Positions 7,855 to 17,117 are shown, counted from the stretch's first letter. The stretch is 52,275 bases of DNA from a bacterium (GCA_021816695.1 JAKAXE010000008.1:1-52275); one strand, 5' to 3'. Numbers and translations: made by a program. Notes: generated by a model from the sequence alone, not told the origin.

Positions 7855-8910
7855 CTAGCGGTCCACCAGCGGGCGGGCACCGGCTCCCACGAGCTCTGAG
7901 GCCGCAGGCGGGGCCGTCGCGGGCTCTTCCGCCACCGCCCCTCGGTGGAGAAGCCGGCGGCCCTTGAGGCCGAGCCAGCCGATCCCGCCCTCGGGCAGGG
8001 CGACCAGGAGGTCCATCACCTGGATCTCCAACCCAAGGGTGAGGGCGGGGCCGATGGCCAGGCCGGCCAGCGCCAGGCCCGCACCCCACCAGACCTGGGA
8101 GGTCCCGAACCCCCCGACCCCCTGGATGGGTAGGGCGAAGAGGAGCGTCCGCACGGCGAGCGCCAGCCACACCTGCCAGAACGTCACGTGCGCCCCCAGG
8201 GCCAGGAAGAGGCAGAGGTACTCGAGGGCGGCCAGCACCCGCGCCCCGGCAGTGGTGGCCAGAAGGCCGACCGCCACTCGCCAGCTGCTCAGCTCTCCGA
8301 GGGCGGTCTCGGCACGCGCTGCGAGCCGGCCCACAAAGCGGACGCCTTCCACCCGCCTGAGCAGGGGCTGGCGCAACCGTTCGATGAAGAGGGCAGCGAT
8401 GACCAGGAGGAGCGCCACCGCCAGAGCGACGGCACCCACCCGCAGAGAGCGGGGCAGCCGGGCCCCGGCCAGGTCCGCAGACACCAGCAGGATCACCGCC
8501 AGGCTGGCGAAGTCGAAGAGTCGCGCCACCACCGCCGCCCCCGTTCCCCGGGGGATCGAGGCCCCCAACTCCCGGCGAGCGAGCCAGATGAAGGCGGCAT
8601 CCCCACCCGGGCCGGGAAGTACCTGACCGGCCCCCCAGCTGGCTGCGGTCACGCCGAGGACCGCCGGGGAGGAGCCGCCACCTAGCAGCAGCCGGTAGCG
8701 GAGGGCCCGCATGGCCACGTAACCGGCGGCCAGGAGAGCCGCCAGCAGTACCAGGGGCGGCGAGACGTGCCCCAGGGCGTGCCCCACCGTCGCCAGGGAG
8801 ACCTTGTGCAGGACCAGGAACAGCAGCACCACAGCCACCAGAACTCCCAGGCCCGCCCGGGACCAGGGGCGCCCGGCCCATCTGGCCAGCGCGGAGATGC
8901 GGGTGCTCAT
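7855..8910 (-). CDS. Lysylphosphatidylglycerol synthase-type transmembrane (YbhN/UPF0104-like) protein
   Basis: A 351-residue multi-spanning protein with about 8 helices, starting at residues 20-35 (GVLVAVVLLFLVLHKVSL). The LPG_synthase_TM signatures are present: RALRYRLLLGG, SWGAGQVLPGPGGDAAFIWLARRELG and the late LPIQGVGGFGTSQVWWGAG. There is no C-terminal aminoacyl-transfer domain, so it is the flippase-like module alone. GGGGATGAA precedes the ATG. A role in moving or modifying envelope lipids is family knowledge, not shown here. Confidence 0.85.
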   Translation of the reverse strand: MSTRISALARWAGRPWSRAGLGVLVAVVLLFLVLHKVSLATVGHALGHVSPPLVLLAALLAAGYVAMRALRYRLLLGGGSSPAVLGVTAASWGAGQVLPGPGGDAAFIWLARRELGASIPRGTGAAVVARLFDFASLAVILLVSADLAGARLPRSLRVGAVALAVALLLVIAALFIERLRQPLLRRVEGVRFVGRLAARAETALGELSSWRVAVGLLATTAGARVLAALEYLCLFLALGAHVTFWQVWLALAVRTLLFALPIQGVGGFGTSQVWWGAGLALAGLAIGPALTLGLEIQVMDLLVALPEGGIGWLGLKGRRLLHRGAVAEEPATAPPAASELVGAGARPLVDR

Positions 8911-8953
8911 TTCATCCCCATTCTGAAGGGACCGGCGGGCAGGGGGCTGAACC

Positions 8954-8996
8954 GCGGCTGAGAGCCCCGACGCGACGCCTTCTCGGCGTCAGCCGC
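8954..8996 (-). terminator. Compound hairpin at the end of the GNAT/acyl-CoA synthetase gene
   Basis: GACGCC-TTCTC-GGCGTC (8974-8990) is nested in outer arms GCGGCTGA (8954-8961) and TCAGCCGC (8989-8996). It overlaps the stop codon. There is no U-tract, so termination is only suggested. Confidence 0.35.
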
Positions 8997-11706
8997 GCTC
9001 CACCGCGAAGCGCTTGGCGCCCACTGGCAGCGACGGCGGAGGTGCCTCGATCCTCGCCCGGGAGTCCACCACGTACGCCCCCTTCTCGGTCACCACCACC
9101 GGATTGCACTCCACCTCCGCCAACGCCGGATGCTCCTCGGCCAGGGCGGCCAGGGCGGCGAGCGTCCGGACCGCAGCCTCCACGTTGACCGGCGGGGCGC
9201 CGCGGAAGCCCGTGAGGAGGGGGTAGGTGCCCAGCTCCCTGAGCATCTCGCCGGCATCTGTGAGTGAGACCGGAGCCAGCCGGACCGAGGTGTCGTGGAG
9301 CAGTTCGACCGCGGTTCCGCCGGCCCCACAAGCCACCACGGTTCCGAACTGGTGATCCCGCACGGCTCCCATCAGCAGTTCGACCCCGCCCTCCAACTGG
9401 GGCTGGACCAGGAACGACTCCACCTCTATCTCCTGGTCGTGCAGCCTCTTGGCCATCTCCCGAGCGGCCTCCGCGACCTCGTCCTCGGAGCGGAGGCCGA
9501 GCCGAACCGCTCCCAGTTCAGTCTTGTGGAGGATCGCCCGCCCCGCCCCCTTCAGCACCACGGGAAAGCCCAGCTCCGAGGCTAGCCGGGCGGCACCCTC
9601 GGGGTCTGCGGCCCGTCGGGTGGGCAGGACCTGGATGCCGTACTCCTGGAGGAGGTTGTCCGTCTCCTCATTTCGGAGCCATCGGGGCCCACCACGAAGC
9701 CAGTCGGACAGCAGGGCAGCCACCCGGAGCTGCTCCGGCGCCGGGGTTCCCTCCTCGTCCGCCTCGGGCCGCTCCCGCCACCGCCTGAGGCGCAGCGCCG
9801 CGGCCAGCACCCGCGCAGGATTCTCGGGGAATGGGTACGAGGGCACCTGCACATCCCCGGAACGGAGCTGCTCGGGAACCCCCTCGCTGGTCATGAACAC
9901 GGTGACCACGGGGATGCGGCGCGGCAGGGACCCAGTGGCCTCCCGGATGGCCGCGGCCACATCCTCAGCCCGGGTCACCAGGGGAGGGGTGAAGATCACC
10001 ACCAGGGCGTCCACCCCCGGATCCGAGCTCACCACCTCGATCGCGCGCCGGTAGTCGTCTGCCGAGGCGCTGGCGATCATGTCGACCGGGTTCCCGGTGG
10101 CGGCCTCTGGCGGGAGGAAGCTCTGCAATTGCTCCCGGGTCGGCGGCTGCAGCTCCGCCACTGTGAGGGAGTTGGCCTCCAGGGCGTCAGAGCAGAGGAT
10201 GGCTGGCCCGCCGGAGTTGGTGATGATGCCTACTCTCGGCCCCTGCGGCAGGGGCTGGGTGGCGAGCATGGAGAGCAGGTCGAAGAGGTCGGAGAGGGTT
10301 TCGGTGCGCAGTACCCCGGTGTGCTTGAAGAGAGCGTCCACGGTGGCGTCCGACGCAGCCACCAGGGAGGCGGTGTGCGAGGCGGCGGCCCGGGCCCCGG
10401 CCTTGCCCCGTCCGCTTCTGACCGCCACTATGGGCTTGCGCCGCGACACCCGGGAGGCGATCTGGGCGAACTTGCGCGGGTTGCCGAAGGATTCCAGGTA
10501 CAGCGCCACCAGCTCGGTGCGGGGGTCGTTCTCCCAGTAACAGAGAAGGTCGTTACTGCTGAGGTCGGCCTTGTTGCCCACCGAAACGAAGCTGCTGAGG
10601 CCCAGCCCCAGCGTCCTGGTGCTCTCGATGATGGCAAGCCCCAAGGCGCCGCTCTGGGAGAGGAAGCCGATGGTCCCCGGCCACGGTGTGGAGGGGGCGA
10701 AGGTGGCGTTGAGCCGGACCTCCTCGGCGGTGTTGAGGACCCCCATGCAGTTGGGCCCCACCAGCCGCATCCCCGACTCTCCACAGATGCGCAGCAGCTC
10801 CCGCTGGCGCTCCTGTCCCGCCGGGCCGGCCTCCGCGAAACCGGCGGAGATCACCACCAGCGCCCGCACCTGCTTGTCCACACACTGGCGGGCGACGTCG
10901 TTGACAGCCTTGGCGGGAACACAGACGACGGCCATGTCCACCGGGCCTGGTATCGCGGTCACCGAGCGGTAGGCGGGCACCGACTGGACCACCGAGGCGG
11001 CGGGGTTGACCGGATACACCGGGCCCTGGAACCCGTACTGCAGCAGGTTGTGGAAAACCTCCCCGCCGATGGTGCCGCGGTCCCGGCTGGCTCCCACCAC
11101 CGCGACCGAACGGGGCTCCAGGACGGCTGCGACCGCGGCCGCCGCCGCCTGGCTCTCCCGCTCCAGGAACCGCTGGATGGCCCCCTTGGTGATCTCGGTG
11201 GGGAACTCGACGGCCACCGACCCCGGTTGGGAATCGGTGTGCAGGGCGAAGCCGCTGTTGGCGAAGACCTCGATCATGGCCGCGTTCTCCGGCAGCACCG
11301 AGGCCTCGAAGACGCCGATCCCCAGCCGGTTGGCCGCCTCGGCCAGCTGGGCCAGCATGATCGAGGCCAACCCCTGCCCCTGGTATTCGTCCACCACGGT
11401 GAAGGCGACCTCGGCCCGGCCCGGAGAGGTGGCGATGCAGATGGCGTGGGCCAGCGGACGCGGAGGGTCCCCCTGAAGCGCCAGCAGCCCGAAACTCCGA
11501 CTGCCGTCCACCTGGACCAAAAGATCTGAGGTGGCCTCAAGGTCGACCGCACCGGAGAAGAAGCGCGTGGCCAGCGCCCGCTCGGAGAGGCTGGCCAGCA
11601 GCTGCCGGACCAACTGCCCATCCGCTGGCGTGAGCTCGCGGAGCCGGGCCGTGGACCCGTCCCGGAGCACGACCTCGCTCGCATGGAGAAGCGCCTCGTC
11701 GACCAT
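8989..11706 (-). CDS. GNAT acetyltransferase fused to ADP-forming acyl-CoA synthetase (Pat-like)
   Basis: A 905-residue three-part protein. Residues 1-165 are a GNAT domain with the acetyl-CoA loop QGQGLASIML. From about 200 comes a CoA-binding Rossmann domain (VAVVGASRDRGTIGG) and succinyl-CoA-ligase-like domains (GPNCMGVLN, GFLSQSGALGLAI) with the phospho-His region AASHTASLV. The last 220 residues are an ATP-grasp domain (FPVVLKGAGRAILHKTELGA). Known relatives acetylate lysines of acyl-CoA synthetases; E. coli PatZ has the GNAT at the opposite end. Whether the synthetase half is active cannot be told, although the His is kept. Confidence 0.92.
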   Translation of the reverse strand: MVDEALLHASEVVLRDGSTARLRELTPADGQLVRQLLASLSERALATRFFSGAVDLEATSDLLVQVDGSRSFGLLALQGDPPRPLAHAICIATSPGRAEVAFTVVDEYQGQGLASIMLAQLAEAANRLGIGVFEASVLPENAAMIEVFANSGFALHTDSQPGSVAVEFPTEITKGAIQRFLERESQAAAAAVAAVLEPRSVAVVGASRDRGTIGGEVFHNLLQYGFQGPVYPVNPAASVVQSVPAYRSVTAIPGPVDMAVVCVPAKAVNDVARQCVDKQVRALVVISAGFAEAGPAGQERQRELLRICGESGMRLVGPNCMGVLNTAEEVRLNATFAPSTPWPGTIGFLSQSGALGLAIIESTRTLGLGLSSFVSVGNKADLSSNDLLCYWENDPRTELVALYLESFGNPRKFAQIASRVSRRKPIVAVRSGRGKAGARAAASHTASLVAASDATVDALFKHTGVLRTETLSDLFDLLSMLATQPLPQGPRVGIITNSGGPAILCSDALEANSLTVAELQPPTREQLQSFLPPEAATGNPVDMIASASADDYRRAIEVVSSDPGVDALVVIFTPPLVTRAEDVAAAIREATGSLPRRIPVVTVFMTSEGVPEQLRSGDVQVPSYPFPENPARVLAAALRLRRWRERPEADEEGTPAPEQLRVAALLSDWLRGGPRWLRNEETDNLLQEYGIQVLPTRRAADPEGAARLASELGFPVVLKGAGRAILHKTELGAVRLGLRSEDEVAEAAREMAKRLHDQEIEVESFLVQPQLEGGVELLMGAVRDHQFGTVVACGAGGTAVELLHDTSVRLAPVSLTDAGEMLRELGTYPLLTGFRGAPPVNVEAAVRTLAALAALAEEHPALAEVECNPVVVTEKGAYVVDSRARIEAPPPSLPVGAKRFAVERG

Positions 11707-12362
11707 GCTCTAAGGTTTAGCGCAACTAATCCCTGGGCGGCGCGGGTGATTCCCACCGCTGGGCGCGGCAACTTCACCCGAGCGTGGTTCCACTCGCTCC
11801 GCTCCCCGTGGTAACACCCTGCCCCACCGGAGCCGGCGGCGGGATGATCAGCTCATGGCGGCAGGGTTGCGCTCGGCTATGCGGAAGATGGAGGGGGCTC
11901 CGGCGGTAACGGTCCGCCTTAGGCCAGTGGCCGAAGGCAGGGGCCGGGCCTGGCGGGAGATGATGGCACTGCTCCCGCAAGTGGAGCCGGTGTGGCTCTC
12001 ATCCGAACAGCAGACTTGCACCGAATGCGACTCCGTGCCTGGGCTGACGACCCTGCCGCCTGATTGCTACATCGGCTGACATTCCCGGTCCCAGGGGCCC
12101 GCGCCTGGCAGCACCTGGGGGCTGAACCCGCGTGCGGTGCATGGCCATGGATCCGGCGGTACCGGAGTTGAGCAGCGCGCCCCACCGGGAGGAGTCGGCG
12201 CAAATCCAGCTTGGTCGTGCCCATGCCCACCAGGCGGCGAAGGGGGAGTCCGGCCGACCCGGGTCAGGCGACGTCCTGGGGCTCCGCTAGGTTCCCCCCC
12301 AATGCTCGGCGGACTACCGACGTCTCCCACCCCCTGATCCAGAGGGGGGCGGTTGGCCGGCC
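11707..12362. other. 656-base stretch with no supported gene
   Basis: It lies between the start of the GNAT fusion and the stop of the AIM24-like gene. The small plus-strand ORF at 11855-12079 has no Shine-Dalgarno, no -10 box at the right distance and no recognisable domain. I do not recognise an RNA gene or repeat. Confidence 0.5.
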
Positions 12363-13007
12363 TCAGTCCTCGGTCGGCAGGTGGACGAACATGGTCTGGA
12401 TGCCCACCCGACCCGGGCCGCGGAGTCTGTTGAACACCAGCCGGCCCACCCCGGCGAAGATCCCGGTCCGCAGGCCGTAGACGGTGGGGCGCATGCGCAC
12501 TTGGGGGTCCATGTACACCCATCCCCCGGGCTCCACATCTATCTCCTCCCCCGCCTCGAGCTCCTTCTCCAGGACGTTGCCGTACCCGTGGAGCCAGACC
12601 ACCCCGTCCCCCTCCCGGGCCTCAAAGCGGTCGACCCAGAACCCGTTGTCCCCGAAGAGGTTGTTGGAGATCCCCCGGATCCGCGTGGCGCTGTACCGGG
12701 TCGAGGCGGTGGCGGCCAGGAACTGGTGCTCGCGGACCAGGATGGCGGCTCCGCGGGGAAGCTCGAGGGGGAAAACGTGCCCCGGAGCGTCTCGGGAGAA
12801 GGCGATCTCTCCTCTCCCCCGGGCCTCGGTGAGGAAGACCTCCCGCCCGGCCACCAGCCGCCGAGCGGCTCCCCGAACCGCAGCCAGCCGGATGTCCACC
12901 TGGGGGTCCTTCCAGAGGACCACGTGGTGCTCAAAGTACAGCGGCATCGACCCATCCAGGTGGCAATGGAGCAGGGGGACCAGCTCCCCCTGGATGCTGT
13001 ACTCCAC
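12363..13007 (-). CDS. AIM24 / TIGR00266-like protein
   Basis: The likely start is GTG at 13007 (VEYSIQGELVPLLHCHLDG), with a CAGGGA-type site 8 bases before it, giving 214 residues. The track start at 13178 would add a low-complexity Pro/His-rich leader. The beta-rich sequence shows AIM24-like traits: a repeated pattern of short Gly-turn strands (LPRGAAILVREHQFLAATAS), a GDGVVWLHGYGNVLEKELEAGEEIDVEPGGWVYMD core, and RTGIFAGVGRLVFNRLRGPG near the end. The molecular role of the bacterial family is poorly known. Confidence 0.72.
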   Translation of the reverse strand: MEYSIQGELVPLLHCHLDGSMPLYFEHHVVLWKDPQVDIRLAAVRGAARRLVAGREVFLTEARGRGEIAFSRDAPGHVFPLELPRGAAILVREHQFLAATASTRYSATRIRGISNNLFGDNGFWVDRFEAREGDGVVWLHGYGNVLEKELEAGEEIDVEPGGWVYMDPQVRMRPTVYGLRTGIFAGVGRLVFNRLRGPGRVGIQTMFVHLPTED

Positions 13008-13126
13008 CCCCGGTCCCTGCCCGCCGCGCAGGGCGGTGGGTAGCAGGTGTGGAGGGTTCAAGGCGCCTGATGGGTGACGGTCATGAGCGGAATGTACGTC
13101 CGGTGGGAAACCGGGTGCGCGCCGGG

Positions 13127-13993
13127 TCAGAGATGGATGGTCGGGACACCACCCGCCGTCACCGTGAAGGAGGCCCACATTCCCAGACCCTCGTGCCCTG
13201 GCACCAAGCAGGCGATCCGGTAGGAGCCCACGGCTGAGGCCACGAAGGAGAAGGTGAGGCTCCCGCCCGGGTTCAGCCCCACCGTGGGATCAGGGCTGCT
13301 GGCGCCGGGGAAAACCGGGCTGGTGCCCGTGGGCGTCACCACGACCGCGGAGTGGTTGATGGTGGCGGCGTTGCTGAAGTCCACCACCACCGTCCAGCCC
13401 ACCGGCACCGAGACCGCCAGCTGGCCATTGGAGTACCCGTCGTAGCTGAGGCCGCGGTTCACACCCTTGTAGCCGGCGACCAGCTTCAGGGTGGCGGAGC
13501 GGGCGGCGGGGTCGTAGCTGAGCCACTGGTCGAGGGTGACACTGGTGGGAGTCGGGGTGGGGCTGGGCCGGACCTTGGGGGTTGGCGTGGGGGTGGGCTT
13601 GGGCGGGACGAAGAACTGGGGACTGGCGGTTATGAGCCCATCGGCGGTGACGGTCACTGAGGAGGCGACCGAGGTCTGACCGGCAACCGTCCAGGAGACG
13701 AAGGGGTTGGTCGTGGGGTTGGTCGGCTCCGCGGTGAGGGTCGCCTGCTGCCCGCAGCTGAGGGGGATGGTGGTGGTCCCGAGGTCCAGGCGCCGGGTGG
13801 TGCCTCCGACCCGCGCCTCCACCGTCCCCAGCAGCCCTGAGCTCGAGGCTGGGATCTGGACAGTGACCGAGCAACCGACTCCCTCGGAAGGCGAGTTCAG
13901 CGGGCCCCTGGCGCACCCCACCAACAGGAGGCCGCCGGCCGCAAGTACCGAGAGAGGAGCTGCGGCCAAACGGATGGGCGCACCACGAGTCAC
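13127..13993 (-). CDS. Sulfocyanin-like blue-copper lipoprotein
   Basis: The start GTG at 13993 has AGGAG about 9 bases upstream and gives 288 residues; the longer track ORF runs over clpS. A lipoprotein signal ends in LLLVGC (lipobox). A beta domain follows, then a Pro/Thr linker (PKPTPTPTPKVRPSPTPTP), then a cupredoxin of about 130 residues. Copper ligands look complete: the His of INHSAVVV and the C-x4-H-x4-M of CLVPGHEGLGM. Sulfocyanins carry electrons on the outer face of the membrane. No oxidase genes are adjacent, so the partner is unknown. Confidence 0.83.
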   Translation of the reverse strand: MTRGAPIRLAAAPLSVLAAGGLLLVGCARGPLNSPSEGVGCSVTVQIPASSSGLLGTVEARVGGTTRRLDLGTTTIPLSCGQQATLTAEPTNPTTNPFVSWTVAGQTSVASSVTVTADGLITASPQFFVPPKPTPTPTPKVRPSPTPTPTSVTLDQWLSYDPAARSATLKLVAGYKGVNRGLSYDGYSNGQLAVSVPVGWTVVVDFSNAATINHSAVVVTPTGTSPVFPGASSPDPTVGLNPGGSLTFSFVASAVGSYRIACLVPGHEGLGMWASFTVTAGGVPTIHL

Positions 13994-14085
13994 CCCCGGT
14001 AATCTCCTGGCACCATCGCCCTCAGAGTACCGGATCGGCCCATCGCCCCGGCCCTCCGACGGCTGCGCGCCGCGCCCGGCCGCGG

Positions 14086-14091
14086 TAGGGT
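14086..14091 (+). promoter_or_regulatory. Candidate -10 box of clpS
   Basis: TAGGGT lies 8 bases before the clpS ATG, and no Shine-Dalgarno intervenes; this fits a leaderless transcript. Confidence 0.35.
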
Positions 14092-14099
14092 ATGCGCGT

Positions 14100-14390
14100 A
14101 TGGCAGCCGTGCAGCCGGTCGTCACCCACGGCACCGGGCACTCCGCGAGCGAGGAGCGGGACCGCCCCTGGCAGGTGGTGGTCTGGAACGACCCTGTGAC
14201 CCTCATGAGCTACGTGGTGGTGGTGTTCCGGCGGCTGTTCGGGTACGACCTGGAAACCGCGACCCAGCTGATGTTGAAGGTCCATGTGGAGGGCCGCGCG
14301 GTGGTCGCGACCGAGCCCCGTGAGCGCGCCGAGGTGTCAGTGGCGCAGCTCCACGCCCACGGTCTCCAGGCGACCCTGGCTCGCGACTGA
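14100..14390 (+). CDS. clpS: ATP-dependent Clp protease adaptor ClpS
   Basis: A 96-residue ClpS with a short flexible N-terminal arm and the conserved core WQVVVWNDPVTLMSYVVVVF, including the Asn-Asp of the N-end-rule pocket, then TATQLMLKVHVEGRAVVA and a closing AQLHAHGLQATL. It delivers N-degron substrates to ClpAP or ClpCP. The track extends to 13707, but the ClpS family starts near the ATG at 14100, just after a TAGGGT box. A DUF2017 gene follows after 2 bases, the standard actinobacterial arrangement. Confidence 0.92.
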   Translation: MAAVQPVVTHGTGHSASEERDRPWQVVVWNDPVTLMSYVVVVFRRLFGYDLETATQLMLKVHVEGRAVVATEPRERAEVSVAQLHAHGLQATLARD

Positions 14391-14392
14391 GC

Positions 14393-14836
14393 TTGGCGGA
14401 GATCCGCCGCGAAGGCGATCTGACGGTCTTCCAGCTCGAGCCGAAGGAGCGGCAGGTACTGCTGGAGATCGTGGACCGGATCGAGCCGATGCTGGACAGC
14501 TCCCATTGGGTGTCCCCCCGCGCCTACGGGGACGAGGAGTTGGAGCGCGAGTTCCACCGCCTGGCCGGGGAGGATCTGGAACGCGCCCGTGAGGCGGACC
14601 TGGCGACCCTGAGGGAGGGACTCTCTGGCCCGTTGCCGGTCCGGCTCGGAGACCCGGAGGTCTGGGGTTGGGTTCGCGCCCTCAACTTCCTGAGGCTGGC
14701 TCTGGCGGAACAGTTGGGGATCTCCGAGGACGGCTGGGAGGAGGCGTACTCCCCCCGCCAGCACCGCCGCCCCCCCCTGGCCACCCTCCACCTGCTCAGC
14801 TGGTTGCAGGAGGAGCTCATCGACTCTCTGGCCTGA
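14393..14836 (+). CDS. DUF2017 family protein
   Basis: A 147-residue acidic, mostly helical protein starting at TTG two bases after the clpS stop. The pattern LTVFQLEPKERQVLLEIVDRI at the start and GWVRALNFLRLALAEQLGI in the middle match DUF2017, which is routinely encoded after clpS in Actinobacteria and relatives. Its function is unknown; cotranslation suggests a role tied to Clp-dependent proteolysis. Confidence 0.8.
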   Translation: MAEIRREGDLTVFQLEPKERQVLLEIVDRIEPMLDSSHWVSPRAYGDEELEREFHRLAGEDLERAREADLATLREGLSGPLPVRLGDPEVWGWVRALNFLRLALAEQLGISEDGWEEAYSPRQHRRPPLATLHLLSWLQEELIDSLA

Positions 14837-15049
14837 TCCATCCCTCGGGTGGGTCGGTCGCCAGGCGGGAGCGGGCTGCGCCTGCGGGCGCGATAGTCAT
14901 CGCGCCTGCGCGCTTGACGCCGCTGCTCCGTGGTGTCGCACCGCGGTGGGCGCGACAGCGGGGACTGTCTCGGCGGTGCCCTTGCCGGCGAGTTGCGGAT
15001 CGGGGCCAGGGGTCAGCCGAGGGCCACGAGAGGCGTGCGCTGTCCCGTC

Positions 15050-15355
15050 CTAGGCCGAATCGCCTGACTTGAGCCAGAGCCACCACCGCTGGACGCTCGT
15101 GATGGTGAGGACCGTGCCCCGCCAGGGATCCTGGGCGAGAGCGCTGTGCACATCGGACTCGTCGTCAGCCATCACCACCAAAAGGGCGTCTCCCGCGTCC
15201 ACGTCGTCGCCGATCGGGCCGCCGAGCAGGATGCGGCCCCGGTCGACCAGTGCATCCATGAACGCGGCATGCGCTCCGAAGCCCTCCTGGGCGCGACGGG
15301 GGAGCGTTGGGTCCCAGGCAGGTCCTTGGCCCAGGCGCACTAGGTAGTGGGGCAC
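15050..15355 (-). CDS. YCII-related domain protein
   Basis: A 101-residue protein with the YciI ferredoxin-like fold pattern: MPHYLVRLGQGPAWDP, then HAAFMDALVDRGRILLGGPIGD and ALLVVMADDESDVHSALAQDPW. The conserved His of the AHAAFMD segment and the Asp of the DPW segment match the family. GTG at 15355 sits 6 bases after a TACCCT box, suggesting a leaderless message. Some family members act on small chlorinated or catechol-type compounds, but most are uncharacterised. Confidence 0.82.
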   Translation of the reverse strand: MPHYLVRLGQGPAWDPTLPRRAQEGFGAHAAFMDALVDRGRILLGGPIGDDVDAGDALLVVMADDESDVHSALAQDPWRGTVLTITSVQRWWLWLKSGDSA

Positions 15356-15662
15356 CGGACAAGGGTACCGGTGGGAGTGGCGTGGCGCGGGCCGAGGAGG
15401 AGGCGTGGTCGCAAAGTTCGGGCCAGGTCCGGCGCTCCCTCTGTGTCCCCGACCGCGTCGGGCGGACAGTGCTGCTCCCGGTGTGGGACCCCGAGGCGTG
15501 CCTTATGCCCGATCGTGGCGGGGTGCCGCCAGCCGGAACCGGAATCGTCCTGCCGAGGTCTCGCCTCGGCCAACTCCTCCCTGCGCAGACCTCCCGCGCA
15601 TTCCCGGTGGTCAGGGGTGCCCCGCCAGCCCGGGACACGACCTCCGCAGAACCAGATCGCCG
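15356..15662. other. 307-base non-coding stretch
   Basis: It lies between the aminopeptidase P stop and the YciI-like start, both on the minus strand. Apart from the TACCCT box at 15362-15367 I see no convincing element. The ORFs of the track here have mixed frames and no domain. Confidence 0.45.
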
Positions 15663-17117
15663 CTAGCTCTGGCCCTCGGCCCAGACCTCGGCCATCCAGG
15701 CCTCCAGCTCGTCCGCCCGCGAGGGAAGCGCTGCGCTGAGCACCCGGCAGCCGTCGGCGGTCACCACCACGTCGTCCTCGATCCTAACCCCGATCCCCCG
15801 CAGCTCCGCGGGCACGGTGCCGTCATGCGGTTGGAAGTAGAGTCCGGGCTCCACGGTGAGCACCATTCCCTCCACCAGTGGGCCCTTGGGATAGAGCTCC
15901 TGGGCGGCGTGGGCGCAGTCGTGGACATCCAGGCCCAGCATGTGGCTGACTCCGTGCAGGGTGTATCGCTGGTGCAGCTGGCTGTCGGGAGCCAGCGCCT
16001 GTTCGGCGCTCACCGGTAGGATCCCCAGCTCCTCCAGTCCCCGCGCCAAAACCTGCTGCGCCGCCCGGTTGGGGGCCTGGAAGTCGTTCCCCGGACGCAT
16101 CTCCGCGAAGCCGGCCTGCTGGGCGGCCCACACCAGCTCGTACACCCGGCGCTGCTCCCTGGTGAAGCGGCCGTTGATGGGCAGGGTGCGAGTCACGTCA
16201 GCGGTGTAGAAGCGCTCGGTCTCCACCCCGGCGTCCAGAAGAAGCAGTTCGCCCGGACGCAGCTTCCCGGTGTTGTGGCTCCAATGGAGGATGGTGGCGT
16301 GCGCTCCGGCGGCGGCGATGGTGGGGTACCCCGTGTCATAACCTCCGGTGCGCGCCCGGCGGAAGAACACTGCCTCGACGTCCCTCTCAGATCGGCTCGC
16401 GGGCAGCTCGCGGACCACATCACGAAAAGCGGCCACTGTGAGGTCCACGGCTTCCTGCAGGAGGTCGACCTCCAACCTGTCCTTGAGGAGCCGCATCTCC
16501 GAGAGCCGCGCCTGGAAGTCCTCGTCCGGCCCTGCGATGTCCGCCGCCAGCCGGTCGACGCTGGGATCCAGCCCCCGCAGCACCGCCCCCCGATCGTGGG
16601 CGGCGAGGACCCGAGGCAGCTCGGCAAGCGCCCGCGCCTCGAGGCCAAACCTCGACGCCGTCGCCCTCAGGCCGCGCCGGGGCCCGACCCAGAAGACACC
16701 CTTGGCCCTATCCGTGAAAAATTCCGACCGTGTGAAGTCGGCCTCGGGTTCGCAGTAGAGGCGGGCCGAATGGCCGCCTCCCTCCTGCGGCTCCAGCACC
16801 AGGACCTCATCCGGTTCCCCCTCCCCGACCAGGTACAGGAAGTCAGTTCCAGGGCGGAAGCGGTATTCGGTGTCATTGGAGCGGACCCGACCCACTCCGC
16901 TGGGGACGACCAAGAGCTGGCCCGGGAACATCTGCGAGATCCGGCGGCGGCGCTCCTGATAGAGCTCCAGCCCACTGATGGGGCTCACCGCCTCAGCTGG
17001 AAGCGCCTCCCACCCCTGGGTCATGAACTCCAGCAGGGCGGAGGGGGGAATCCGGTCGTAGTTGGTGCGTGCGCCCTCGCTCTCCGCGGCGCCCTGCTCC
17101 TCCCCCGGCTCGCTCAC
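15663..17117 (-). CDS. pepP: Aminopeptidase P (Xaa-Pro aminopeptidase, M24B)
   Basis: A 484-residue protein with an N-terminal AMP_N domain (LYQERRRRISQMFPGQLLVV, LYLVGEGEPDEVLVL) and a C-terminal pita-bread catalytic domain. All five metal ligands appear: Asp in LLLDAGVET and in YTADVTRT, His in LHGVSHMLGLDVHDC, Glu in LTVEPGLYF and Glu in GIGVRIEDDV. It removes an N-terminal residue preceding proline and needs two divalent metals. GTG at 17117 overlaps the preceding stop as GTGA. Confidence 0.93.
   Translation of the reverse strand: MSEPGEEQGAAESEGARTNYDRIPPSALLEFMTQGWEALPAEAVSPISGLELYQERRRRISQMFPGQLLVVPSGVGRVRSNDTEYRFRPGTDFLYLVGEGEPDEVLVLEPQEGGGHSARLYCEPEADFTRSEFFTDRAKGVFWVGPRRGLRATASRFGLEARALAELPRVLAAHDRGAVLRGLDPSVDRLAADIAGPDEDFQARLSEMRLLKDRLEVDLLQEAVDLTVAAFRDVVRELPASRSERDVEAVFFRRARTGGYDTGYPTIAAAGAHATILHWSHNTGKLRPGELLLLDAGVETERFYTADVTRTLPINGRFTREQRRVYELVWAAQQAGFAEMRPGNDFQAPNRAAQQVLARGLEELGILPVSAEQALAPDSQLHQRYTLHGVSHMLGLDVHDCAHAAQELYPKGPLVEGMVLTVEPGLYFQPHDGTVPAELRGIGVRIEDDVVVTADGCRVLSAALPSRADELEAWMAEVWAEGQS

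Noticed and set aside
10129-11529. 466-residue plus-strand ORF opposite the GNAT fusion
   Set aside because: Shadow of a strong minus-strand gene; His/Gly/Arg-rich with no motif.
11855-12079. 74-residue plus-strand ORF in the 11.7-12.4 kb gap
   Set aside because: No Shine-Dalgarno, no -10 at the expected distance, no recognisable domain.
12067-12362. SRP RNA or another structured RNA in the 12.1-12.3 kb gap
   Set aside because: GGGTCAGG occurs but the conserved GGAAGGAAGCAG-type SRP tetraloop region is absent.
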